From positions 1,056,504,244 to 1,056,568,243 of the forward strand of contig OY856412.1 in NCBI GenBank assembly GCA_963693085.1: a DNA stretch of 64,000 nucleotides, read 5' to 3'. The notes under the pieces are model-generated. The model did no database searches. It was not told the origin of the DNA and saw nothing but the letters and a program-made list of their open reading frames with translations. The stretch is from Alisma plantago-aquatica. Lineage: Eukaryota > Streptophyta > Magnoliopsida > Alismatales > Alismataceae. Positions 9,190 through 20,766 of the stretch are shown piece after piece (positions within the stretch are counted from its first letter, which is position 1; each line of letters opens with the position of its first letter). The translations under genes were made by a program, and so were the position numbers.

Positions 9190-9812
9190 GTCGAGAAGCC
9201 ACATGTGCCATTCCTAGATAGTCTTAAATTGAGAAAGGAGGAAAAGAAATTCCCAAACATCTTCTGAAAGCTCCACATCAACATCCCACTCGTGGAGGTC
9301 ATAGAACAGATCCATGCATATAGAAGGTTGTTGAAGGATATTATCAGCAAGAAGAGATGGATAAAAGATACAAATTTCTTGTGTATTGATGAAGTGGTTA
9401 GTGTTATGATCTAGGGAAGGATTCTGATGAATAGAAAGGACTTGATATGCTTCTACATTCAGTGTTCCACAGGCATCAAACATTTCCAACAAGCATAATT
9501 TGACTCTGGGTGAACATAAATATTATGCCTCTCTCTACCTTTTGGAAGGTGAGATTGAAGAAACCGACGAAGATGTCCATGAGATTCCAATTGGAAGAAA
9601 GATCAATTCTGAGGCCTCACTAGATATGTGAGGATGTTTTAGTCAAAATTGACAAATTCATCTATCATATTGATTTTGTGGTCATGGATATGAACAAGAT
9701 GTGGGGATTTGAGATGTTGTTAGGAAGGTTGTTCCAAGCTATGACCAATGTGATCATTGCCATGGGTAGAGGCTACTTGACACTTCAGAGAGATGATGAT
9801 AGAGTGAAGTAA
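9190..9812 (+). pseudogene. protease-region relic of element A
   Basis: In order along the plus strand: PFLDSLKLRKEEKKFPNIF (about 9210-9264), LHINIPLVEVIEQIHAYRRL, LKDIISKKRW, then after stops EDVLVKIDKFIYHIDFVVMDM (about 9630-9692), and finally LGRLFQAMTNVIIAMGRGYL. These correspond in order to the segments that flank and form the aspartic protease of Athila-group pol. The active-site DTG-like triad is not intact (around 9495, after several stops). Multiple stops and frame changes make it non-functional. Reverse transcriptase should follow, but the sequence after 9812 has no such homology. Confidence 0.6.
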
Positions 9813-12399
9813 ACACTACCATATGAGTCTTCACAAGCATCCAGTGATAACTCAGGCTGAAGACAATCACCTTGTCGAGCCTAGGACATTAAACAAGAGC
9901 ACTTATGGGAGGAAAACCAATTTTATTCATGTTATTTATATTTTGTTTAGGAATTTTCATTGTTTAGTTTTTATATTTGTCCTATTAGATTTTAAATTGA
10001 TGTAAAAAAAGTACCTTTATGCTTTTGTATGGTGTGCATGCAGAGTCAGTTTCAGTACCACTGAAACCAGAGTCGGTGGCAGTGACATGATAAAAATGTT
10101 CAATGGGGATTTCAAACAATTTTAGTACCACTGTCATAAAAGTTAGTGGTATCGAATCCATGACAGGTCTAAGTCTACAAAAGTCAATGCTACTCAACAC
10201 AACTATCAGTCATATCAAATCCATGACATGTCGAAGACTACAAACAATTAGTACCAACAACATTTTTGTCAGTAGCATCAAAATTTTTTGAGAAAAATCA
10301 CAGAGCTATAATAAAAGATTGTCAATACCACCAAAACACCTATAAGTGGCACCAACTCATACATCTCAAATAAGGATAAAGGACTTCATACTTTTGTACC
10401 ATTGATAGACATGTCAGAGCCACCGACGTGGAGGGACATACAACAGCAGAATTTGATCCACAGATGCCACTGGGAACATTTCATCCGCCACAACCACCCT
10501 ATTGAGAATATGGTATCGCCATTCCACCTCTTTGTTTGAATTATGACTATGATGACATAATCAAGTTCACTCTTAGGGGGTGCTGGAATGGATTACTTGT
10601 TTATTTTCTTCCTTGTTTTAGTTTTTCCTTATTTGAAAGTATAGGATCCACAATCTATCTAGTGTAATCATCAAGCTTAGTTATCATGATTTCATCTATC
10701 ATCAAAAACATATGTTTTGTTTTGTTAATGAAATTTAAAAAAAAATAAAATGTTCACAACGTTTTAAGATTATGTGTAGAGTCTAAGGCAAAAACACCAA
10801 ATGCAGGAAGTGTTTAGGTTATTCATTTTGAAGACCCTTAATTTGAATGAAAATCTTAATTTATCCAAGAGTTGTTGATGATGAAGATGTATGATCCCAA
10901 ATTGACCAAACAAGTAATGAGACCTTTAGAAAGAAATCATAAGGTTACTCTATGCATAGGATGATAGGAGAGGGACATATCATAATTAATGCAATCATTG
11001 TCTCTTAATCATGTGATTCCATCCACCTTTCATGACATTTCATCCACTAGCACAAGATGATCAAGTAACCCATATTGTTTCCTCTTGATTGCATTGAATG
11101 GAATAATAGGTAGTGTGATAGCAAGTTCCTTTATATTGAATTGGTTAAATGAAATAAAGAGATGTGCATAACAATTAGTTGCATAACAAATTTCATGTAG
11201 ATTACATTCTCTTTTTGCATCATACTTTGCATAGTTTGCAACATGTATGTTTATAGCCTTCTAAAAAAAATTAAAGTGAAAGGATACTCATATACACTCT
11301 ACCAAATGAAAAAATGAAATGATATACATGTTGAAGAAAACCCAATCATATATCATAAATCATGCTAAAAAAAGAGGGCAGAGAGAAAAAAAGAGAAATC
11401 AAATAAACAGTGAAAAAATGATGCTTTGAACTCAATCTAAAGTTCCTTCATGAAGAAGGTGAAAATTGCTACACGTATGCATTCTTTCAACCACAATTCA
11501 TCATTCAAATGAGACATTTAGTTCATTCATCATTCCACCACAATAGTAGGCATTAGGATTCATGTATTTTTCACTCCATTCATTTTGTAGGTTCATCATA
11601 TTTTTTTTCATAAATGATTTGGATGTTAGTTGTGATCGTTGTTCATAGCCACCTACTATATTTCCACCCATTTCTCTTTATGGTACAAACCATAAATGAT
11701 TTTTCCCCTCTTTCATTTCTATACATGTAACTACTTACATCTTAGTTTGGTAGGTAAACAAGAGCAATGTAGATAGGGAATCACATGATTCATCAAGAAG
11801 ATGACATATTGACTATGAATTTAACTTCTCTATATATAGCGTTTGATTGATATGAGGGTGGACATATTTAATGAACATTTTTTGTCACTTCAAAGTAGCT
11901 ATTTGTTTACTGGTGGGTAAGGCCAACTCAAGAGCGTTAGGTGGGGTAATTGAGAAATGTAGTTCATAATATTTGTCCTCTTACTGACTTTTTTCAAATA
12001 GATCCAAAGGTAGTATTGTTTGAGGGTGAGCAACACTCAAGCTTATGGAATTTTGATGCATTGAATTTATTTACTTTTCACAAGCTATTTTTCTATGTAT
12101 TTAGTGCATAATTGTTCACCTAGAAGTATATTTATTCATTTTTACCACTATTATCCTATGAAACACTATTACATCAAATATTAAGTATTTTTAGTTAATT
12201 GTGTTAAATTGTCAATTTTTGTTCCAACTTATATTGGTTTTTCCTTGTTTCAGGAATTTGAGCACTTCGAATACAAATCGATGCTACCGACGTATAAGTC
12301 GCTGGTGCCAACATGATGCAACAATATAATAGGGAATACCAATCATTTTGGTGCCCAAGAAAATTTCAATAATTTGTACCCTTTTTCGATGGCCAGATC
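9813..12399. other. non-coding 3' internal region of A
   Basis: No readable pol domains. Between 10030 and 10450, and again near 12280-12360 and 14020-14120, the phrase 'agtaccactg.' and its inverse 'agtggtacc/tcggtggcag' recur irregularly. A purine-rich 'cttagggggtgctgg' at about 10571 resembles post-coding tracts seen in Athila elements. Confidence 0.45.
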
Positions 12400-12489
12400 C
12401 TTCATCAGAAAGCATCCTCCTCAGTCAGAGGATTCATCAACGCAGGCCTTTCGACCCTCAGCAATAGCCCCCCGGTGGGGGTGGGTTTA

Positions 12490-12850
12490 ATTCGTGATGA
12501 CCGCGATCGCGATCTCAAAGAAGGACCACAACCGCGATCCCAAAGGAGACATTGTGACTACAGAAGATCGTGATCGACCACGAGTTAAAGTGCACTGTGA
12601 TTGAGGTCCACACCTGCTCAACCGCGACAGTAATGCTAGAAGACGCCTACACCTCGACCTACATGGAGATCGCAACCTGAAGAGGACCACAACCACAATC
12701 AATGCTAACTGTGACCACGATCATTGCTAGATCGCGACCGTGATCTTACCCCTCCACAACCTGACTCCGATCGTGACCCCTCCAATGCAATATAGTGACC
12801 GTGATTGTGGTCACGCCGTGACCTCAAGAGGACCACGATCGTGGTCCAAA
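12490..12850. repeat. irregular array of CGCGATC / CGTGATC / ACCACGATC motifs
   Basis: Within 360 bp, variants of the palindromic core CGATCG and of GACCACGATC / GATCGTGATC recur more than a dozen times at irregular spacing. Examples are gaccgcgatcgcgatc at 12500 and gaccacgatcgtggtcc at 12831-12847. It ends about 25 bases before the TATA box at 12872. Confidence 0.6.
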
Positions 12851-12870
12851 AGTTATTCGGTGGAGTGTGC

Positions 12871-12883
12871 CTATAAATAGGCC
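12871..12883 (+). promoter_or_regulatory. TATA box (CTATAAATAGGCC)
   Basis: Canonical plant TATA sequence at the downstream edge of the CGATC-motif array, followed by a GC-rich leader. It is the best core promoter candidate in the left half of the window, probably an LTR promoter. Confidence 0.55.
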
Positions 12884-13960
12884 ACCCACCTAACTTGTCA
12901 AATCATCTCTTCCACAACGTCGGGAAGTTTCCACTCTGTGCCCAGCCCTCAGGAAGACGATCTCCACCGCCAAGGAATGCCTCTGTGGAGTTCTTACCTC
13001 TCCTCCATCCAGATCTATCTTCTAGCCACAAAAGTGGTTGGACTTCAAGATATGCAGATCTACTCCGCCACCGGCCACCTACTACTACTTCTTCTGCGAG
13101 TGAGGGCATGAGACAAGAAGGAAGAAGGATATAGAAGATCTGCCTTGACTGCCTTGGTGTTCTTCCCCTCCTCATTCCAGATCTACCCTGAGATTGTGTA
13201 GAAGACTATTTCTCCACCGAGCCGTGGACATCTTCTTCACCATGACCATGATAGAATATTCCCTCTCTCTTGTTTTTCTTGTTTCTATCATGAAGAGTGA
13301 GTAGTCCTCTTCATTGGGATGTGGGGACTAGACCCGCTGCCCATGCTTACATGTTCATCTTAAAACATTCCATGGCTTGTATATAGCTTTTCATCTCATG
13401 TTAATCATTTGATGCGTGCTTGTGGACTAATCACCTACCTTGCATGATCTATTATAACCCTTTGTTGCAAGAACTTCAATACTTAGGCTTGTTAATATTG
13501 TTTAACAAGGTTGATGCCTTGACGAGAACTTCTGAAAGATGTCTTTGGAGTAGTAAGTGTGTGATCTGGTAGGTGACGAGACATCTGATGCCTATAGTGA
13601 TGCTTACATGAACCTAACTTCCATATGGAGGGTTTGCAACTCTATTTGGATATTTGTTTCTGGCCTAGATGTGTTTTGGATGTGTTTGCATGTGTAGTGG
13701 TGGTGATTCCCATCATTAATCTAGACTCTGTTTTAATCATGCTCTTTACTTTCCTTACATTTAGTTTAACTAAACCCAATCAACTCTTTGTTCTAAATAT
13801 TAGTCTTACTTAATCTGGATCCGACTAGCAAGATTCTTAAAAACATTGTCCTTTGGGATTCGATCCTTAACTATACTGTGGTAAGACCCGTCCTCTTGCG
13901 GGTGGTATTATTGCATGAGGTTTTGGTAAAAACTCAGGGATTTCAACCCTAGGTGAATTT

Positions 13961-14403
13961 GTTAGTGCAGTGAAAGCCATGTCAAGCATGTCAGAACTCA
14001 AAGAGAAACTTGGTTCTATCAATATACCTATCGGTATCACTGAAACTTATCAATGGTTTTAACTCATTTGACAAGTTAGTGCCATCGACATCTAGTTAGT
14101 GGTACCAAATTTGTGTGTTCAGTGTAGATTGAAAATTACAACCGATCCAACGATTGTGACTTAATAATGGCTTGAATCCCAGTTATGACCTAAGGGGAGT
14201 TCGGCTAAAGACATACATCACTTTCTATCTCTTTGCAATAGAGCACAAAGTGGAGAGAGGAGGAGACAAAGGAGATAGCCATGTACAGGACATTCTAGGC
14301 ACTTCCAGGAGGAGGATTTGCATCCAAAATGATGTGGATCAAGATGTCTACCAAAGAGGATCATTAGGACCTCTTATCTAAAGGTTTTAATTGGTTCTTC
14401 TAA
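13961..14403. other. non-coding tail of A before its 3' LTR
   Basis: Contains further copies of the GTACCAC-type phrase (14020-14120). No recognised gene. A purine-rich stretch (about 14248-14275) lies upstream of the LTR, but a polypurine tract directly at the LTR edge is not clear. Confidence 0.4.
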
Positions 14404-15122
14404 TGTGTTGATCATTTTATCCCTCTTCCTCTTTGTATTTGATTGTAGAAATCATGCAGAGCTAATCCCCCCATTCCTTAGGACCCGAGGGCTGCCCGGT
14501 ATTGCCGTGTAATTGACTTTCATGAACTCATAATATATGTTTCCTTTAATTTTGGATGTAAATCTATGATTTCCCAATAAATTGTTTGTGCTTGATCACC
14601 ACAACCAATGTATTAACTTTGAGAGAGGTATTAGGGGTTGGAAAATTCATAGATTTACACAACTAATGTCATGCCTTGGGAGAGGGCTTATGGTTGTAAA
14701 GGAAAAACCTAGAGTTATCATTAATGCACCTAGATGATTCCTAAACATCCACGAAGGTGGGGTTTGTATTACTGTAGGTAGTGTATTGTAGTGCAAGAGT
14801 GGGTAATACTTGCTACATGTACTTAGTCTAGGGTTAAGGGTAAATGATTATTGATGAAATGGAGTGAAATGCAATGGATACTGTGGTGAAACTATAGTCC
14901 TAAGGAATCAGTTAGTTTCTATCATTTCTACTTAATTTAGATCTTATTCTTGCACTTAGTCATATAACAACCAATCCATCACTTTTTCTAGTCCTAGTTT
15001 ATTCGATTACAGTAAGTAGTGGTTTCTGGAGAACATTTCTCTGCATTCAACACTCAGACCTTGTAGGCCTATATTATGTGACATGTGCACTTGTGTTTTA
15101 CATGCATAGTTTAGGTGTGGCA
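14404..15122 (+). repeat. 3' LTR of element A
   Basis: Starts TGTGTTGATC, ends GGTGTGGCA, and aligns with 6596-7311 by eye at roughly three matches in four. Confidence 0.8.
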
Positions 15123-16370
15123 ACCTTCCTCATAATTATATGGATTTTTTTAAACTACTTGTTGCTCGATTGATGAATTGCAATTTCAAACTCAACTATA
15201 TAGCGTTGAGTTCCTTATTAAATTGTGAAAGTTTTCTATTTTTTAGGCAACACAACATTTTTATCTTGACCTTAATCTTTTATGATTGAATATATAGTGA
15301 AATATTTGATCCAATGCTAAAGGTTTCACCCAAATCAAAGGTTCAAGGAGGAATATATGGCTATTGCAATTTATATCCATTTCTAGATTTTTCACCTTGT
15401 TTTTACTCTTTTTTCTCCTACATGGGCCTCAACCTCTTTCCTCTCAACTGCTCCCAACATGTGTCCAAGGTTGGGAGGCTCCCATATGCTTGATCTGGAG
15501 CCCATCGTAGGAGCTAATCCAACATCTGGGGAGTCATCCCCAAACTTAAGAAAAAGTTTATAGCTAGAGCTTCTAGCCATCTCCATGACCATTGATCATC
15601 AGGGCCTTTTTGACCTCCTTCTCATCCAAAATCATCATGTAAATTCTCCCTTAAATCTTCTCAACCATTCCCCTATGATATCCTAGGCTTTTTAGGCACT
15701 AGGAGAGGTATGGGGAACCCCTCCAATCATGGCCAACCACCATGGTCATGGATATAGTGGATGGAGCCACCCATGCCTCCTCCATGCACCTTCTTAAGCC
15801 CTTTGAATCCACCAGACCTCACTCTTCTTTTTCCCCTCACTTTCCTAAAAAATCTAATCCCAAAAATAATTTTTAAATCTTATAGTCCTCCTTGAGATGG
15901 TCAACCTCCAAGGAGCCTCTACTCATGATCTGACTGCACCTAGCCCTTTTCGAGCCCTCCCTTGGCTCTAGTAGGCTAGGTGGATGGGAAAGACACCCTT
16001 ATCCACTTATAGGGCCTATATCCATGGGCCCTTACACCAGTTTGAGGTGCGCCACACAACCTCGACCACCTACTCGCATGGATAGGTGAGAACTAGATGA
16101 CGCCTAGTGGAGTAACCTCTTATTTTAAGGACTACCCTAATCCTCCCATTGGATGATGATTAGATAATTACTCATCTCCTCATGTAATCTCTCTCATGAT
16201 AGGAAATCACATAATTTCTTGATTTTAGGTAGCTTACATATGGAGAAGTTATAGTTCAAATGAATTGGATAAAAATTGATTAAGATGATAACAATGACAT
16301 GATCTAATCTTAACTAAAATTTCAATTATGAATAATGGAAGCACAATTGAAATTAATTACTAATGTGCAA
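15123..16370 (+). repeat. 5' LTR remnant of element D
   Basis: Paired with 28661-29925. Its left end abuts the 3' LTR of A. A weak primer-site-like sequence (atatcagaccatg, about 16374-16386) follows. Confidence 0.5.
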
Positions 16371-17005
16371 CATATCAGACCATGAAAATTAAATTTTACC
16401 AAATATGACCTATCCGCTTCCAATGTTTGAGGCAAATGATAATGATCCTCAATTTGACAACATAAGGAGAACTCGTGATTTATATTTCATGGTTGATGAG
16501 GTCCTACTGATAAAATCTATCTTTCCCTATTGTTGATTTCACCTCAACATAATTAAGCAAACCTTTTCCCATATCTATTGATGTGTATCATGATCATGCA
16601 CTAAATTACTTTGTCATTGGACTCTCAAAATCATGATAAAAGACTTTGATACAAGAGGAAAAATCCCTATTGGTTATAATGACTTTTTATAAAACTAAAT
16701 TTTGAATAATATGAAAATATGATATCTCAATCATACTATATAACGTCAAAATCATTAAAAGTTCCTATATTTAATTCTTTATTTTGAAATATACCCTCTT
16801 TCCTTGACCATGTAAGGAAGGGAATGAAGTTACAAACTACAATATGCAAACTATAGAACTGTGGTTTCTCCATGATGATAAATGATCTTTGATCTCATGA
16901 TATTATGAAATACAAGTCAATAATTGGTGCTCTTCTTAATTTGATAGACTTGATAATTCATGAATAGTGAGGGAAAATGTTCTAGCTAAGGGTGGAACTT
17001 TGTTT
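16371..17005 (+). other. internal region of D, non-coding, ending in a polypurine tract
   Basis: About 635 bp with no readable gag or pol. The last 40 bases (GGGAAAATG, then TCTAGCTAAGGGTGGAAC, then TTTGTTT) resemble the end of Tekay/Del elements just before the 3' LTR. Confidence 0.5.
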
Positions 17006-17221
17006 TGTAACTCCCCTAACCTAGGTCACATCCCTATTATGATTGCCTCTAAATTTTCATCTTGTTGAATATGTAGATCTCAGAAAGATAACCCATTTCT
17101 TACAGTTTGATATCTTGACCTAAGTATCTAATAGGTCATATCTTAGGATGATATTGAAAGTCATTATTGAATCTAGATTTTATTTTAATATTGAAATAGT
17201 ATGACATTGACTATAGCTTAT
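17006..17221 (+). repeat. 3' LTR of D, first part (interrupted by C)
   Basis: Starts TGTAACTCCCC at 17006. Continues at 27810 after element C. The last five bases (17217-17221, CTTAT) are the target duplication of C. Confidence 0.55.
17217..17221. other. target-site duplication of element C, left
   Basis: CTTAT, identical to 27805-27809. Confidence 0.9.
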
Positions 17222-20200
17222 TGTGATGCCCTGACCCCCGTGCCATCTCTAATGACCCCGAAGACCAGGGAGTCACACTCGGTAAACTACTCTTAACTTT
17301 TAATTTTCTTGATCACTTAGATTAACTTAAATAAAACCATAAAACTTGAATAGCATCGAATTAAAATAAAACTACGGAAGCGACTTTCCATTAACCATAC
17401 TAAGAAGAAAAACAAGTTTACGTGATATATTACATTTCTTATCCAGACTATAAAACACAGCAGATAATTGAAAACTAACTACATATTTCACCACATTCTC
17501 TCTCTAACCCACTACATGCCCAAGGACTGAGGGGAAAGGACTAATGGACCTCTAACTAACTACTAACTACCTTCTATGTATTCGGGTGATACGATCCTTC
17601 AGCCTCCTCGTACAGATGTTGACCTGAAAAATGTTTCAGTAGGTTGGTGAGCTACTGGCTCAGTGAATAGAATTTCACCAACCATCACAGATAACTCATT
17701 TATGTTTATTATTTGGAATCATATGCAAGAAATACTACACTGAGCAGGTCTAAGCAATTTAATTTAAACAAAAAAAGATGTCAACATTTCATTTTAATAA
17801 CAATTGATGCAAAGCTGTACATACAATTATTTAACAGAAACTACTAAAATTCCACTTAAAGAACAACTGTTGTGAAGCTAACTCATATCTTTCTTAACTC
17901 TTTAACTTAATCAAACTCAGTGAACCTATATGAACATATTTTATCTTATGCCCTTATCATATGCAGTGTACTCTACATATGAAGACTCATAGCGAACTAC
18001 GATCCCACCGTACAAGACTTAGCCGACACCCCGAGATAGCTAAGTCTGACTGCTATCCTGGTCCACTGCAGGAACTCTGGCTCTCTGGCCTCAGCATCCT
18101 TTTGGTGTCATAAACCGGACTCCTCCTCTAAGCTGAGTACACAGGCGGAGAGTCAATCCATGCCACCAGGACATCTGGTAAGTGTTGGACACGCTTTTCT
18201 ATACCTCAGTGCCACCAGGACGTCTGGTTAGTGTTGGACACTATAAATTGGTCTCTAGTGCCACCAGGACGTCTGGTTAGTGTTGGACACTACAAACTGT
18301 ACTCTCGTGCCACTGAGACGTCCGGTTAGTGTTGGACACGAGTCTCCGACCTTACTGGATGCACCACCAGGGTTAGGTCGTTTTATCCCTAAGGCACAAA
18401 CCTCTCAAAGGGGTTCTACGGTGTCAGGGCCCTTAATCTAATATCGTATTATTCTAGAAAAGCTCTTACTACATTGCATCTCTCTCTTACTTGTTCTGGA
18501 CTTTGGTATCTCTATGGTACCGAGTCTATTTACTTGAACTTTACAACACGACATGAAAATAATTCTAAATTTGACAGAGTAGTATATTCAAAACACTATA
18601 AAATACTGACTAATCATCATACTATACATGCAGGCAGACTAAAATTCTTAAATAAATAGAATGCATGTCAATTTGACACTTTATACACTAAAATCATGCA
18701 ATTGAACTGTTAAGCATCACCACATCTCATACTGAGAATTTTGATATCAAAATACTTGAATCATTGAACACCCTATCCTTAGGGTTTCAGTTACCTCATT
18801 CACTTATCACATGGCAACACCCTATCCTTAGGGTTTCAGTTACCCCATCTATTTGATTGCAGTTCAAATCACTATACGATATCATTCTAAAATTGACAGA
18901 GCAGTATACTCAAAATCATTGTAAATACTGAGTATTCCTTATATCATGCATGCAGGCGGATTTAAAATTCATAAATAACCCAAACTCATGTCAATTTGGC
19001 ACATACATACTGAATTCATGCAATTGAACATCTTATTGCACTGATAAGAGTAATTACTTCACATATGAGAAATCATATGTAACATTTATCAATTATCTAA
19101 AATTTCTCGAAGAACGTGCACATTAACCCTAATCCTGGTTTGTGCATCTCATAACTCAATTAAGAGTTACTTACGTATGATAACACGAATTATTAACAAT
19201 AGTTGAGAATCTCTAGTAATATCTCAGAGAAATGTGTCAATTCATGTAAATGTTAATTCACACATATTAACATAAGAGGAAGCATGCAACTAGGGTTTTA
19301 TTGCATATTTTTATGTTATCGTACTTTCTTTGAAGTCGTGCATCTGATAATTTACAAAAATTTGTATTGTCTGGGTTTATACCCAAACCGTACCATTATC
19401 GATGGTGTATTACTAATTTCAACATTCACACTTAGCAATTTAGGTTCCGATGAACTATATAAATTCACTGGTCCAATCCACACTGATCAGATGCTAATTC
19501 AAATCATATTAAAGCATAAAGAAACTATTTATGAAATAAAAAGTCGGGCGACACCAAATACTGCCCAACCCCTGTTATCAGCGAAAAATGCGTAATTTAC
19601 CAAAAATTTCCGATTTGCAAAGTTAAATCTTAGATAGTGAGTGAAATCCTACTGACCATGATTCGGGATGTCCGAATTCATCTGGAATTGTGTCTAGAGA
19701 CCAGTTTCCGGCACACGCAAGTCATCTTCAACCTTGGATTTGCCCAAAATAAATATGTCGCTTACAGCAGCTCAACGCATGGACGATTAGCTTGGAGGAG
19801 AGCTCGACTAGGAGCTGCTCGAGGCTTGGGAGGCTGCGGATTTGTGGTCTGGACCTCAAGGCGGGTTTGTTGGCATCAATTTCGAGTGCTAGATCACGCC
19901 CAAGGTGGCACAAAGACATGGCTGCAACAGCCGCAACTTGAACTAGCTGGGATGCCATTTTTGGTAGCTAGGGCGCCACGATTGGTGCCTAAACACAGCT
20001 GATAGCTACAGATTCATACTCCTCCCTCTTGGCCGAGGTTGAAGGCACCTTACCTTGGTGCTAGCTGCACCCAACGAACCCTGGCCGGTGTCATAAGGGC
20101 TGTCATATTGCTGCTACTGGCCGGCCTTCTCTGGCTGGTTGGGGCGTTGTGTATGGCGAGGTTGGAGGAAGAAGAAAAGGGAAAGGAGAAGGTGGGTGAG

Positions 20201-20727
20201 GGTCGTGCTGTTGAATTGAAACCAAGGAGCCCAGAATCGCCCCTCGACTCTCCCTCTCTGCTGGGATCGCGCCCGTGCTGAGCGCCGCTTAGGCGGTGTC
20301 TGAATCGATCGGGAAGAAAGGATAAGGGATAAAAGGATTGAGGGGTTATTAAACCAAAAATTGGGAAAATTACAGAATTCATCCAAGGGAATGGAAAATG
20401 GCATAATTATTGCCTCGGAGGTCCGATTTGGACGATTATTCTTGCCACGTTTCACGCATGAGGTCCTCTGCACCCTCAAAGCTAGAAATCATCCTAATTA
20501 GCTTATCTAAGCTAATAAAAATACTAATTGCTTCTTGGGCACTTATTTAACTTAACGATTAACACTGCAATTATCATTAATTACATTAGATGATTCAATC
20601 TCAACTATTGATTCACATATTAGCTTATATTGATTAACCATGATGTTTAACAAGATACTTTGCACTAATCAATGTACTTCACGCTAAACGAGATATTTAT
20701 TGACTAAGCTTGGAATGGGTCATAACA
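17222..20727 (-). repeat. 3' LTR of element C (3506 bp)
   Basis: Partner of 24321-27804. It carries a 49-bp tandem array (18161-18356) and an internal duplication of a block with 'accctatccttagggtttcagttacc' at 18769 and 18818. Reading frames near 20039-20479 recur in the other LTR with substitutions of no coding pattern and are not genes. Confidence 0.93.
18161..18356. repeat. 49-bp tandem repeat, four units, in LTR of C
   Basis: Units start at 18161, 18210, 18259 and 18308. Each begins TGCCACCAGGACRTCTGGT and contains AGTGTTGGACAC. The fourth unit is more diverged. Confidence 0.95.
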
Positions 20728-20741
20728 ATCTCCCTCCCTTA
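20728..20741 (-). other. polypurine tract of element C
   Basis: Minus strand TAAGGGAGGGAGAT directly before LTR start TGTTATGACC. Confidence 0.85.
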
Positions 20742-20766
20742 TAAGAATTTTGTCCCGAAATTCCTA

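Larger units (their letters stand above)
12400..13960 (+). mobile_element. LTR-like, GC-rich promoter island inside A (possible solo LTR)
   Basis: This block differs sharply from its AT-rich surroundings. It comprises a CGATC/GTGATC-motif array (12490-12850), a TATA box (12872-12880), a GC-rich leader, then text of LTR R/U5 type. The U5-like part includes 'gtggggactagaccc' near 13320 and 'cctttgggattcgatcc' near 13850, wording typical of Athila/Tat-group LTR 3' regions. Sequence with the same recurring GTACCAC phrase lies on both sides (to about 12360 and from about 14020), so it may be an insertion. I could not fix TG/CA ends or a target duplication, and no second copy occurs in the window. 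Confidence 0.35.
6596..15122 (+). mobile_element. element A: Athila-like Ty3/gypsy retrotransposon, degenerate, lacking RT and integrase
   Basis: Direct repeats of about 720 bp at 6596-7311 and 14404-15122 share long stretches, for example 'cctagagttatcattaatgcacctaga', 'gagtgggtaatacttg', 'aaatgattattgatgaaat' and 'catagtttaggtgt', and both end in CA. After the first copy comes AGTTTTTGGCACCATTTCTA, a diverged form of the Athila/Tat primer site. Relics of an Athila-type gag (7505-8447) and of the linker and protease region (9190-9812) follow in order. Nothing resembling reverse transcriptase, RNase H or integrase is readable before the right LTR. The internal region also contains an LTR-like GC-rich island (about 12400-13960). 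The right LTR abuts element D. The left LTR lacks its first bases and abuts the TRIM-like element, so no target duplication could be identified. Confidence 0.8.

Noticed and set aside
12895..13175. Overlapping 79- and 90-codon frames on both strands
   Set aside because: Leader part of the LTR-like island downstream of a TATA box; no domain and no support for translation.
18161..18356. Regular 49-bp repeats considered as a CRISPR-like array
   Set aside because: No unique spacers; whole units repeat; inside a plant LTR.
20039..20479. Open frames of 80-121 codons on both strands, recurring near 27065-27532
   Set aside because: They lie in the LTRs of C; the overlapping frames on both strands and non-coding substitution pattern point to GC-richer LTR text, not genes.
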